Source: Himantopus leucocephalus
Lineage: Eukaryota; Chordata; Aves; Charadriiformes; Recurvirostridae
Assembly: GCA_003993805.1 (NCBI GenBank)
Contig: RSEF01000004.1
Coordinates: forward strand, 72,441,109-72,505,108
Direction: 5' to 3'
Length of the DNA: 64,000 bases
The notes below the pieces were generated by a model, which did no database searches, was not told the origin of the DNA, and saw only the letters and a list, made by a program, of their open reading frames with translations. How positions within the stretch are numbered: the first letter of the stretch is position 1; the number at the start of each line of letters is the position of its first letter. Positions 1-12,420 of this stretch are shown here, one piece after another. The position numbers and the translations under genes were made by a program.

Positions 1-3000
1 AAAAAAAAAAATCTGTTCAAACTGGTTCTTTCCTCTTTGGCTGAGAACAAGTGATGATCAGTGATGATAAAATCGCCATTGCTGATGAGTAGTGCTATAG
101 GATTGGGCCAGGCCGCTTCACAGGGCATTGTTAGACCTGCTCTTGCCTGTGAAATTTTGCAGCTGTTGAATGCACAACTTGTCCAGCATGAAGAGTGTAA
201 CCCTGTCACACGGTATGAGTTACCTTGTACCAGAAGAATGGCGAGTTTTCAGCAACTGCACTGTATTTTTTAGCCTGCTGTAAATGTAACTTCTCCCTGT
301 TTGTGCTGGTTTATGAAGTAAAGAAATTGCTGCGTGCTGTCACCCAGAGAGAAGGAGTATCATCCTTGCTTTTATAAGCCTTCTATAAAAACAAACAAAA
401 AGAATTGGTGCATAACTTGCTTGGTTTTGATCAGATAAGCATTAGACGTAATAAATGTACGACCCAAAAACTCAATGGGTAAAGCTGACTTTTGTCAGCC
501 TCTGCTCAGACTTTTAGGATTGATTGGCAGGTTCTACCAAGTACCAGATAGACCAAATCCTGCAAGTTTGCAAGCAGGTGAAATGCTNGACCCAAAAACT
601 CAATGGGTAAAGCTGACTTTTGTCAGCTTCTGCTCAGACTTTCAGGATTGATTGGCAGGTTCTACCAAGTGCCAGATAGACCAAATCCTGCAAGTTTGCA
701 AGCAGGTGAAATGCTAAGGCTCTTGGGATATATGCCTTTAGAAAATCCCAACTGTAACAAACAGTTGCAGTAAGGGTATGAAGATAAGTTCATAGGACAT
801 GGAGTGCACTAAAGCACGGTGGATTCGCAAGAGGCTGCATGAGCTGGGACACAGCAGCATGCCTCGGTGCAATGCAGTGCCGTCTCAGCTGCTGGTTTAC
901 TCCAGCAGATCCTGGTTCCCGTTTCTCACCCCCTGCCATTGTGATCCATGGGGAGGAACGGTCTAATGCAACGAGCAGATGACTACAAGTTTCTCCTACA
1001 AGCAGTGCAGGAGATATACTGTGTGGCATAACCTATCTATGCGTACCTTCCTCACAGAAGAACGTGTATTTATTTGTTTGGGGTTTTTTATATGAAGTTA
1101 TAAAGTTCTATTCAAATTCTTACTAGGTACCCTTTTGTAGGCTGTGTTGACTTGTAAATGACATACTAGAATGATGTCCTATTATATGCACTTGATGAAG
1201 TAGTTTATTATGTCAATTATTGTTCAATCTGTTTACTGGAAGAAGTCTGTTAAACGCTGCAGACATTTACAAAGATAATCTAGTTTGCACAGTTGCAAAA
1301 CAACCATCAATTTCCAAAACCAAAGTGTCCTAACTCTTAATAAAACTCTTCGTGTATAGCACCTATTGAGTATGCACTTCTGAGGAATTGAATGTGGCTT
1401 TTACTGTACGTTTTATTAAATAGCTCTAGAAATGTTTTTTCATACTTTGATTATAATGGTTAAGCTTCCCTCTACCTATGTATATTATAGGTATGTATCT
1501 TACACAGATAGGACCACACTGGTGTAAAAAGAAGCTCTTCTGTTGTTTTTTTCCATATTTGTGGGTCACTTTTTCTTTTGGAGCTGAAGTTCTGCCGTTA
1601 GATGGCAGTGAAATACCAGGAGGCTAGTTGTGCATTTTTTTCCACACCAGACTGTGATTTCAGATGTGCATGGCTGAAAAGGCCTTTTATACACATTTCT
1701 AAAGAGACACTCTGCCATTGTGTCTAGATTAATGAAATTCTCAATAATGGCTTTGTTTGATATACGGTTTAGCTATTACAAAAATTGTCTGAAAACCTGC
1801 AAATAGTACAGTTCTATTGACCCTGGCCTCGGTGCACACTGTTGGAGCTACGGTGTGCTGAAGCATGGGCTGGTGTGCTTTCTCCTTAGTCATCAAGAGC
1901 TCTTGAATTGCAAATTGTTTGGAACAATTCCACCTGTGCAAACCAGATTTAGTAAATTATTGTCACTGTTAGTATGCAAATCATTCAGTTATTAGAATCA
2001 AGACTGTTTTTCGCTTCAAATCGGATTTCTACATCTATTCTAAGATAGGGATTCAGTGGCCGCAGTGCTAAAGGTCCAAGAAATGTGTACAGGAGGACAG
2101 ACACATATACCTCCTCAGAATGCTCTTCCTGTTACTACTATTACTGTAGTGATCTCTGACTACTGGAATTTTAGAGATTGAGCTGATGTCCTTCTGCTTA
2201 ATGGTCTTTGGTGGATTTATCTCCTGTTAGCATGCCTAACTGTTTTTCAGTCGACGTAAACTTTTGCCATCTATAAATGTCCTGTAGCACTGACTTTCTC
2301 GAAATAGCCAAATACTATGTGGGAGTAGAATACTTCCCTCTGTTATGAACCAGCCTCCTGGTAATTTCATTTTATGCCTTTGCTTTTGTATTATGAAAAA
2401 TAATTATTGGTGGTTTATCCCTATTTGGCATCTTCACACTCTTCAGGATTTTGTGCCCTGTTAGTCACCTGATGAATCCTAGTTATGCATCTCTTTAGAT
2501 GGAAGCCACTCCATCCTGTTGTCTTTTGTGTATATGTTCAGGCTTTACATTCTTTTGTTTTTGCAGGACCTAAACCGAATGCAGGAGCTAAGATTCAAGT
2601 GCATCGTGTTTACGTATTGACATTTTTTCTGTACCATTCTGTTCTTCATAATTTCTAGCAGTTAATTTGCTTTCTTGAGCACTACAAAACACTTCTATAG
2701 GGTTATCAGTTGTAACTCCCATAACTTCTTTTCATATGACTTTCTGATGATGGAGCATTTTTAATTACATTTGGTTTGCATTACACTTTAAAGCAGTTTG
2801 GTTATGCATTATCCAATATATGTCATATTTGGTACAAATAAAGAGGTTTCCTTTTGCTCTAGTAGTCAGGGAATATTTAAAGTACTTGAAATGAAATATG
2901 TGTGTAAATTATATACATATATAGGAATTACCTGTATGTGTCAAGTGTACTGAATTGAGAATAAAGTTGCTGAAAACCTAGAATAACTGTCTTTAGGGAT

Positions 3001-3314
3001 TTTCCTGGTTGTTAGCGAACAAACTAGGTTTCAAACAAAAGGTTTCAGATTTGTCAGTTGAGCTTTTCAAGTTGAAGTCAGAAGTTCAATGTATAATCTT
3101 GTAGCAGCTATTATATGTTCCATGTTTTCCAAATGTAAGATGATGCAGCTTTTTCTGAGAGTATTTTGTGATGTGAATAAGTTAAGAGCTCACTTGATGG
3201 AGGTGTTGCTCACTTTTGCTGAGAACTGTTCTATAGGAGTAACTATGACTCTCTAAGAAAATAGGTTTAGCTGCTGTTTACAAGAGTTGCTTATCACTTT
3301 GTGTGTCTGGACAG
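1..3314 (+). other. NFXL1: NFXL1 intron sequence (3' part of an upstream intron)
   Basis: AT-rich non-coding sequence upstream of the first clear NFXL1 exon. I see none of the cysteine-rich NFX1-type zinc-finger coding sequence that makes up most of NFXL1, so those exons must lie before position 1. It contains the duplicated block at 461-715 and a strong acceptor-like pyrimidine tract ending in CAG at 2566 (see findings). Otherwise I see nothing in it that I can name. Confidence 0.6.
461..715. repeat. 128-bp direct duplication with one N at the joint
   Basis: A block beginning GACCCAAAAACTCAATGGGT at 461 is repeated at 589 with only three visible substitutions over 127 bases. The copies are separated by a single ambiguous base, N, at 588. 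A lone N placed exactly at the boundary of two near-identical copies is typical of contigs joined without collapsing their overlap. A real tandem duplication is the alternative. Confidence 0.9.
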
Positions 3315-3368
3315 ATAAAAGAGGCAGAAGCCAAAGCTGCTATTGAAGAAGAGAAACGAAGACAACAG
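3315..3368 (+). CDS. NFXL1: NFXL1 penultimate coding exon
   Basis: An 18-codon exon (54 nt, phase 0 at both ends) reading IKEAEAKAAIEEEKRRQQ. It is flanked by an acceptor ending CAG at 3314 and a GTATCA donor at 3369. It is rich in Glu, Lys and Ala and should form the start of a coiled-coil helix that continues in frame into the exon at 8434. NFXL1 is an NFX1-like zinc-finger protein whose C-terminus has a charged helix and a membrane anchor; this exon is the charged helix. The assignment rests on the joined reading frame and on the neighbour downstream being CORIN, which follows NFXL1 in the human genome. The zinc-finger exons are outside the window. Confidence 0.8.
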
Positions 3369-6300
3369 GTATCAAACTCTCTTCTTCCTCACCCGCTTCT
3401 TCCCCACCTTATTCTTGTTAGTAAATCATTTAGTTTACACGCAACTTAAGTTGTATAGTTTGTAATGTGATATGCGCAGTCATTCCTGTCAGTTGTTACC
3501 TTACTCTAACATGTGTGCTGTGAATGATTTGCAATGGTTAAGAGCCCAGATGTTTTGCCAAACAATATCAATAATTTTACGCAAAATGATAATTAATCAG
3601 TTTAATCTTGCATTACTATAACTGTGTATAGTATAGTTTATTTTAAAAATACTTAGTACTCTTTGATTTTAATCAAGGCCTTTATAATGCCATAAACCCC
3701 ACAGAATTGCTGAATAGCCGCCACAGGGATCTAAATATTGGGTGAAGCTTCCCTCCTCCCTCCCATCATGAAAGAATGAGGAAGCCTAAATGAGTCTTTG
3801 TCCTTCAGGGTCTCTGAGGGGAGGGGAAAACGTGTGTTTACTGTAATTGCTGTTGTGGTGAGCATATGTTGTCGGCATTGTAATCCAAGAAGCTTCTGTG
3901 CCAGCCGCCTGGAGGCACTAATACTAATCATATTGCAGTCAATTACTGTAAGCTTGGTCGGTGGTGATGGGTAGGGCAGGTTTGTCATCTAGAGGCCACA
4001 GCTGTAATGCAGTCCTTCCAGCTGGTTCATGCGTGTGTGCCTGTGCCTGAGTATTCGACACCATATTCCAAGTCCAGTGTGTGCTTGCTGACTCTCCTTT
4101 TGCTCTATTATCCCAGCAGCTCTGTATTAGGTTATACTTGGGTTTTCACCTGGATGTCGCACTCTGTTTTTATGGCAGCACCCTAGCTCACTCCCTGCTT
4201 GAAAGGGGATGTGGGAGGCGTACTCACAAACCCGATCCTCGTATACCATTCTCCCAGTCTCATTAGGATAGACAGTTTCTCTGTGGGTCACAACTTCTGT
4301 TATGCCTACTTTGATTAATTGCCTAGAGACATTATTAAAGCACTGTGTCTACCAACCAATGTTCTAGCAAGGCCCACTTTTGTTTTTTGAAGGGAACTGT
4401 GTCTACTCATCATGCAGGAAAAGCATGCAGTTATGTACCTGTTGTCCAGGGCACCAGGCACTGTTTCGTGATCATTGTGTAATGTTTATTGTTACATTCA
4501 TGCCTCAGCTGTCTACAATATTGATCACATATTGCCTTATACAACTCATAGTCCCATCTAATTCTTCGTGTTCTCGAAGTTGACCTTGGAAATGTCAGTT
4601 CTAGGACATAGGTGAGGAAATGTAGCTTGCATACAGATGTCTGAAACATTTTGTTAGGCAGAGGAGGTAATTTGTTAACTGATGGTTCTGCAAGCTAAGT
4701 ACTGAAGTGTACTAATGGACATTTACATGTGTAAAGAACATGCTTGCAATTCTAGAGCTAGAAATTCAAAGTTGCTGGTGTTTGTATTGCACCGATTGTG
4801 TTTTTGTGCGTTCCAGAAGGCATCCTAGTTACTAATGATTTCTGCCTCAAAATCACTTAATGTACAGTCCCTCTAGTAAAGTCTCAGTAATGAGGCTTCT
4901 CTGGAACTGCAGCAGATTCACTCCACCTGCATAGTGTGCAACATTATTTTTGTCTTGATTCTTCAGCAGTGACTGTTTCTCTTTGTTGTCACACCACCGT
5001 TGCTTTCTGCTTGTACGTTTGCGGAAGTCTCACACTCCAGCAGTACCCTTGTGCAGTAAATGGCAACTGCTTCTGCGTACGTGTTTTGTGATGGATGCAG
5101 CTTCAGGGATAGAAGACTTTACCTATACATAATCAAGCCTATTAAAAGGTTAATTGCAAGTGGCCAGTTATATAGCGCAACAGTAAACAGTAGGACAACA
5201 ACAGTAAAAAAATAAGGCAAAACCAATAAAAAAACCCCAGGACAACAGTAACTAATAAATAAGCTCCAGAATTGCACACAAGTACTAACCTCAGCTTTTG
5301 CCACCTTTTATCTGGAATTGATTCCTTTCCAATTTGATCTCCTAATCTGCCATCTGGTGATGCAAATTGGAGGACATCACTGTCATAGGGCATTTGGTCA
5401 TGTTAAGAGCATATATTTATTGAGTATACTCCCTTCTGACAAAAGTCTACATCTTGTACCACCTTCCTGATCTCATTAGCACATTTTTATATAGACAGTC
5501 CATCTGTTTCTCAGAGCTTCTTGAGACCTGTTTTGATTAATACTTCATTAAATCCTTTATATAAAAACTAGTTAATGCTCTGGTAAGTCTGCACATTTAT
5601 ATTTTGGTATTTGCTATATTTGGTAGCAGCTTCTGCTAATATCATTTACAGATGGAATCACTTGTTTCTTAGTGGAAGGGAGACGGCTTGGTTAGGCTTC
5701 TCGTCGTGGCCTGAGCAGCCAAACTTTCCCTCTGCTTCTAATTCAGAGGCACTGTATGAGGCCAGGGTTTTCACAATTGCTAGAGGTGGAAAAAAGATCA
5801 GGGCTTTGATTATTCAACAATTCAGACCAAGCTCTCGCTCTGTCCTACTCTAGTGTAAAAGGTTTGGTTAAATTTTTGAGCCGACTGGTAATAGTCAAGA
5901 GTTTCAATACAGAAAGTCGAGGCCTCAAACCTGAATTCTAATTTAATGAGTTGTATGAAAGATTTTTGTTTCCTTTTTTCTTAGAAAGAAAAATGTTTTA
6001 ACAGCTCCTCAGAAGTTACAAAAGTCAATCCCCCCCCCAAAATATAAGACCTGCAATTTCAGGACATGTTTGTGTCTATGCGATCACTGTTACTTGCATT
6101 CATTTAGCTACATTTTCCCTCCTTCCAGTGCAGGAAGAATATGGAGAATATCACAAGAAGGAGCAAAATGTGGGACCTGAGCAACATTAAATTAGACATT
6201 ATCTGACGTAAAATTGTTTTGAGTACGCAGTTTCAATAAATACGTTCCATTTTACTTTTAACACGTATATACACAAAGAACTTAAGTTGTTACTCTAAAT

Positions 6301-8433
6301 AAAAAGCTTGAGCTTGTTTAGCTTAAAAAAAATGAAGGTAGTATGAAAACTGGGCACAACCATTACTTTATTGTTCAGAGATCATTGAGGTGACACTTTG
6401 GGAACGATGACAGTTACATAAAATCCGTAGGTAGCTTTTCAAGGATAGCGATGGCTTCTTTCTCGTATTCTGTGCCCACAAACCTTTTTTCATTCGGTGT
6501 TTTGTTTTTTATAATGTATTTATTTTTAGCTGGATTTTTATAAAGAGCACTAGGAAGGCAATTCAGTACCTGTTACATAATTGCTCAAGCCCTATATTTT
6601 AATTCAGATTACTGCAATTCATGAAGCACTCTGCCTTTAAAACTTACAGATCACAAGTACATAATAACTACAGAAGCCCCAGATTTTATTTCGTGTCCGT
6701 GTAAAATGAAATATTGCCATATTATCTATAAAACGTTAAGAACTCTGCACTTGCCTCCAGATTTTGGATTTTGAAAAACTGTTTCATTAAAATACTTTGC
6801 TTTTGTAAAGGAGGATTAGCTAGTTGAAAGTAATCTTGGTTCAAATAGCAGGCTGTGGAACTTTTTGTCTGAACTTTTCTCCCGTATCATCAGAGACAGC
6901 CCAACAATTTCTGCCTTTATTAGGTACAAAGGAATAGACATCAAAATGGGTCCCTTTCTCCTGCTAACAGTGGTATCTGGCACCAGAAGGGAAGCAAGAT
7001 CTGCTTTGTGAAACTGACAAATACTTGCTGTCAGTAAAGGAAGACCAGACATCAGGCGATCTTGAGTTCCAAAGGCAAATTGTATTTACTGGACTACTTC
7101 TCTGCCCATTTCCCAAAACAGTCTTATTCTTGCGTCTTTAATGCACCTACCTTATTGTCTTAGTCCCTCTCTTCCTGGCACTGCTGCAGTAGTAGTCACG
7201 TAGATTTATTTCCTCTTGTGGCCAGGCTTTGTCTCTGTTCACTGTCCATGTTTCCTCTGCTTCAGCTCAGTCTTGCGCCTTTTGCCCAGCCAGTCCCGGC
7301 TTGCTGCACTCTGCTGCTCCCATCTCTCTCCTCTCTTTCCATTCATCTGGTCTCCCTGCTCCCTAGCTCCTTGTCCCATCTCTACTAGCTGACAACTCTA
7401 CCCCAAAATCCAGACAGTCGTCAGCTTTTTCTCTTTTCAGTCTGTCTCAACTCTCCTTTAGAGCATCTTTTCTGATTCTCCTACCAGTTAGATGGCTCCT
7501 TGTTGGAGTCTCACCCCAGTTTTACACTTTCTGTTCCAGGCTGCCTAATTCCAGTTTTATTTCAGTGTTGTACCCTATAATGAGTTTTGTCTCTATTCTC
7601 CCTTTTAAAAGGACGTAGAGGGCGATGAGGAACAGGGATCAGAGGATCCTATGTTCATTCCAGGCATCACCCTGAAACTTCTGTTCTGGGTGGAAGCTTG
7701 GCTTTCTTCTTATTTTTCCAGTTGCTTTGCTTCGTTTTGGGGCTAAAGGCATGTGCTTTCTTTTGAAGGATGCTGTGTACCTACTACAGTCGTCGATGAG
7801 TGACTAAGTGTTAAGTTACAGCACCTAACAAATGGAATCTTTTGGGGCATGTCTAAGATTATAGCTATTAATCTAAAATTTAGCTGAGCATGCAAGGTAC
7901 AAAGAATTGGGGGAAAGATGATAGGTTTTTATTTATTTATAGTTTTATTAATTTACTTTTAGCAGAGAGTGCATTCTTATTATGGGGGGGAGGTCTTTGA
8001 AGATTTCAGCCTAAGCTGTCATATACATTATTGTATATACTGTATATGTATAATATATATATTGTCTGTACTTATGAGTGCTTTTCTTTAATAGGGAAAA
8101 AAATGTATTTTTAACATATTTCATGGAAATAACAATCTCATTTTGGCTTAACATATTCAGCCCGAGTTAAAAATCTAATGTAAAACTTCAGTTGGTTGCA
8201 TTTTTGGTGGTGGTTTTTATAGGAAACTAAACAATGGTTTAATACTTGGAAGCAAAATGCTTTGTAAGCATGGGATATAGTGCTACCATCTCAGCTGTAA
8301 GAGATGTGTAACTTCCATCGGCTGCCAGTTAATTTTTATAAAGTGGTTTGGGGGGATGTTATTTAAAATCTGCACATCTCCTTGTTTTTAATTCTGACGC
8401 AGATGTCAACTACTTCTGGTTTTCTTCATCTAG
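3369..8433 (+). other. NFXL1: NFXL1 last intron
   Basis: A 5065-bp intron from the GTATCA donor to an acceptor ending TTCATCTAG at 8433. About 7140-7600 is strongly pyrimidine-skewed (long CT-rich runs with TCTCTCCTCTC-type tracts). The part at 8021-8064 is a TA-rich alternating tract. No coding exon, RNA gene or clear transposon was recognised in it. Confidence 0.7.
8021..8064. repeat. Alternating TA/TATG tract
   Basis: About 44 bases of interrupted TA, GTATA and ATATAT units in the last NFXL1 intron. It is a degenerate microsatellite and could vary in length between individuals. Confidence 0.7.
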
Positions 8434-8607
8434 GCTGAACTGGAAGCTTTTGAAAACAGATTGAAAGGTCGAAGAAAGAATAAGAGAAGAAAGGATGAAG
8501 TGGAAGTTGAACAATCATCGTGGCAAAAATACAAGAACCTCATTATGCTGCCAGTGTTCGGAGTTGCCGTTGTGATGGTTGCATGGCTCATGGTCTACAA
8601 TGACTGA
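8434..8607 (+). CDS. NFXL1: NFXL1 terminal coding exon with C-terminal membrane helix
   Basis: Encodes the last 57 residues of NFXL1 and a TGA stop at 8605-8607. It starts [14 protein letters not shown], continues with a very basic stretch (KNKRRK, about residues 15-20) and an acidic patch, and then has a hydrophobic helix ([19 protein letters not shown], about residues 36-54) ending YND just before the stop. This is a tail-anchor-like arrangement: charged helix, basic cluster, one membrane span, almost no tail. Human NFXL1 is annotated as a single-pass membrane protein with zinc fingers and a proposed role as a transcriptional regulator; that is family knowledge and is not shown by this exon. 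The acceptor CTAG is at 8430-8433, in phase 0 with the previous exon. I am confident in the exon and in the gene name, the latter partly from synteny. Confidence 0.88.
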   Translation, partial: AELEAFENRLKGRRKNKRRKDEVEVEQSSWQKYKNLIMLPVFGVAVVMVAWLMVYND

Positions 8608-9720
8608 AACAACTCAATATTTAATATACCTCAGTCAGGCTTTAGGTAGCTATTATTCCTAGAATGTTAGTCTGTGTGTAACAGAACTTAATATGCATAG
8701 ATTATGTATGTATACTGTTTGCCAAGGCAAGTGCAGAGGAGGGAAGAAATGTTACCTTTTGCGTTACTACATTCACAGCACAAAACTGCATTCAGACACT
8801 GAAAGTAATAGTAGATTTTAGTCTACACAAGTGCTGATGTAATTCGTCTGACTGAGATCCGTTAGCATCTCTTCTATTAATACATTGTGTTACTTTTCCT
8901 TGTCTCCATTTCGTAACATTAAAAATAGCTTAGTATAAAATGCTTTATTGAATATTTGTTTCCTGTAAAATCAGTTTAGTGGTTTATTGAAGATTAGTAT
9001 TCTTATACTAGTCTTTATGTTGTATCACACAATAATTTCTGTGCTTCATGTCAGTCTTAATTATAACAACTAACGGGGAAATTCAGATCACTCAGGCTTG
9101 AATATTTTGGGGCCTCATGTCAGAGCTTTGTTCAGAGAAAGGAAATACAAACTGTCTTTCAAGTCAACAGTATCACAAAAAATAACATGTCCCCCCCGCC
9201 CTTACCGACGGTGGGGTTTGGTTTTTGGTTGTTCCGTGCTCCCCACCCCCCTTTCCTCCCCAGTTTCCTCAAAATCAAACCAATTGGAAACTTCATTTAG
9301 TGGACAGATGGATATGCTAAACATGGTTGTGAAGTAGTTCCAGGGTACAGGGTTGTGTTCTCATCGCTGTCCCCACCGCCAACAGCAGAAAAGCAATTTG
9401 AAATTGAACTTAGAGCATCACTTGACTATTTGTATAAGTAAATGTCACATTTGGATATTTGCATAGGTGTGCAAAAAAATTATTGAATAGCATAACAATA
9501 CAATTATATGTCATTCTGAAGCCATCTGGATGGTGCTTGCTAAAGATGTCTAGCTAATATTTCAAATGTTTAAATATTTTCTTACTGACAGTTTAGAATA
9601 CCTTGCTTTTGGGATGACAGTGTTGGTAGAACTGAAAGGTTTACCCAGCTACAAGATTATTAGAGAAGTTACACTGTCTCAGCTGAGGGACTGGAAAATA
9701 AATTTGGGGCAGGGGGAAAT
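8608..9720 (+). other. NFXL1: Probable NFXL1 3' untranslated region
   Basis: Non-coding sequence directly after the NFXL1 stop. A variant polyadenylation signal ATTAAA lies at 8918-8923 and a canonical AATAAA at 9697-9702; either could end the transcript. A C-rich stretch at 9191-9261 has runs of seven, three, four, six and four C, which on the minus strand is a weak G-quadruplex candidate. The 3' boundary is a guess without transcript data. Confidence 0.4.
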
Positions 9721-12420
9721 CAGAGAACTGAATTTTTAAACCTGTGCTGGAAATTTTATGCGGATACTTCAGTATTGGGGGTAACTGAAAAGTGCTTACA
9801 GGATCCTGTGAAGGATGAGGTACAAAGGCAAAGGGCATTAGGTTGCCCTTGTAATTCAGGTGTACAATTTCATCACAAATCCTGCAAAAGCAGTGGCACC
9901 ATTTGTGTGAATTAATAGAGAAGATTGCAGTTTGTTTGAAAGCTCTTTTTGCTTGATTTTGGCCCACTTGTAAAGGGATCCAGTACTAATTTGAGCTGAT
10001 ACCCAGTTGTAATTATGGTTCAGCATCAAAAAAAAAAAAAATAGAAAAGCTGCAAAAGGCAGTAGCTTTTCGATTGTGTAGATCGACAGAATGGGAAGAA
10101 AATCACTTTCTTTTCAATTTTTCACCTAAGTTTGGTGAAAGAGAAGAGAGCTACAGCAAACTTGGCAATATTTAGCATGGATTGATGCTATTTGATAGTA
10201 TGTTGTGGGGGTTTTTAATTGATTTTTAGAAATGCATACTACTTTGGTCATGATTTGTCAGGCCATTAGTATGTAAAATTGTAGAATTAATTGAAATTAC
10301 ACGAGGCAATCATAGTTTATTCTCTGTTGAATTCTCTTATTTTCTAGTATAAGGCATAAATTGTTTTCCATACTGTTAGTTTAACTCTTTTCTATAATAT
10401 TAACGCCTGGAAGATAATTCCCTAGAAGTGTTGTTCCTTTAATCAAGTGAGGTGACGCTATTGTGTGACTGCTTATGTAGAGTAACTCTGTCACTGAGAG
10501 AAAAAGAAGAGAGATTTTTGTTCAGCTGAAGTGGAACACGATGTGTTGTCTGAAAATACAAAAAGATACCTTTATAGATGAAATATGCAGATCAACATGA
10601 ATGAGACCATTGTGGAAACAGCTTTTATCTTACAGGACTATAACTCATTTTTCTATTTACTGCTAGCTTTTTCTTTAAAACAAGTGCAATGTAAAGTTTC
10701 TCTTTGCCTCTACAGCAAAGAGAAGAAATCTCTCTCTACAGAGCTATAAAAATGAATTGCACTTGAGTTATATCTTTGAGGTAGTTCTTAGTGTTCTTTT
10801 CTGCATATTTTGCAGTATTTGTGTGAAATATTGGAGAGGAAGAGACTTGCTTCTCATTGATCATCTTTATTATAATAAGCAAGCACACCAGTCTTTAAAG
10901 ATTCATTCCATTCATACAAATGCATGTATGAGTAGACATATGCCCTTTCTTACAAAAGGATTTGTATCTCTCCTGAACCTCGCATATGCGAGACATACCT
11001 ATTTTTGAAATTTTATTCAAAATAGTTCTGTATATCTTATCCAACCATCTGAGTCATTTGCACTCTGTTGGTCTGCCTGCTGAACCAGATATTCGTTTCT
11101 TGGCATAAAAAAAAGTGTGTGGGTTCGAGCAATCTGTAGTTTAATAAATCACTGGTTTCTATTTGCTTTATAAAATTATTTTTACGGTTAATTTTTTGCC
11201 TTTTTTTTTGGCTGGAGCTGCATGTTGCAAGCATGACAACCTTTGAAGTAAAAGGTACAGATAAAATCACTGTTATTCAGTATACATGAAAGATGGTAAT
11301 TCTAGAAAGGAAATACTGAACTGAAGGTGGGGTTTTTTTCGGCAATTTAAATGTAATGAACTGTTACATAACGTAATAAGCAAATATTTTTTTAAGTTTA
11401 CCAAAAAATGCATATTGATAAGTATATATTAAAACAAATTATGTAATCTGACCTACTGTTGAAGGGAAATTAGAAACAAGCCTGATCATGAGGATACATA
11501 GCTAAATATTCTGCATGCTATGTATAAAATGCAAAAAAAAAAAAAGGGGGGGGAGTTTTTCTTTATTCTGAATGCATTCTGGTGAGCATTCATCTTTCCG
11601 CTGAACCAAGGTGCTTACAAGTTGTCAATATATTTTGGATTGGAAACTCCTTGGACAAGTTTGTTCCCTGTAATAGTTAACAAAGCCATTGTGTGTGTTA
11701 ATTTAATGTAAAAACCAAGTCAGACAATAAACAAAAAACAACTTGAAAAACTGTTTGTTCTTAAGGACTTGTGTAATAAAGCAGCAGACTCCTCCTGGGT
11801 GATGAGGACCAACACACTGCAGCAAGGTTTTGGGCATGCTTTTGGTTCCCCTCTCTGGCAGTGATGGCTCTTACTGCTCAGATTAACGCTGGAGTTAGAG
11901 TCCCGTTCCTTCGTGTTACTGCTCTGACAAAATTGTGAGAATGGGTTGGGGAAGTAGATCAAGATGAAACAAATGGGAATGGACTTAGTAGATGGGGGGG
12001 TTTGGCCTCATATGGGGAAATATAGCTGATTTATTAGACATTTGTCCTGACATTAACTACTAGAGAAGGAAATGTTACTATGCAGATAGCACCGAAATTT
12101 GTTCATAAAAGCTTCTATGCTTGATTGTGGCATTAAAGCACTGAACTCCGAGTTGACAGTCTCAGTAGTTCTGGCTTCAAAGCATATCTGCTATATGCCA
12201 ACTTTTCTGAGAGCGATGAGCCTGTGTGTGGTGGGGTTAGAGCACAGAGATGCCTGGTCTGAAGGCCGTTCCTGTGCCAGGCAGTCGGAGCTTGATGCGT
12301 GTGGTGGCTGCTGTCTGCTGCGTCCTTCAGGGTGGGGTATGCAAGTGTGGACAGTCCATAGGTGACCCTGTCCTCGGTTTCATTTCATTCAGATAGCCCT
12401 CTTCTGCTTTGATTTCGTCC
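9721..12420. other. NFXL1-CORIN intergenic sequence, left part
   Basis: AT-rich sequence with homopolymer tracts (A14 at 10028-10041; A13 followed by G8 at 11533-11553). About 12200-12400 is noticeably more GC-rich and abuts the assembly gap. This interval and the gap should contain the CORIN first exon and promoter if they lie close to exon 2. I could not identify either. Confidence 0.5.
11533..11553. repeat. A13-G8 homopolymer junction
   Basis: Thirteen A followed directly by eight G. Such junctions are unstable and prone to sequencing error. Confidence 0.85.

Noticed and set aside
1590..1609. A second CTCF-like site (GTTAGATGGCAG)
   Set aside because: Two core positions deviate from the consensus.
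12099..12365. An 88-codon + strand frame in a GC-richer patch, considered as CORIN exon 1
   Set aside because: The sequence does not resemble a corin cytoplasmic tail, and I see no donor that gives a convincing join to 17166.
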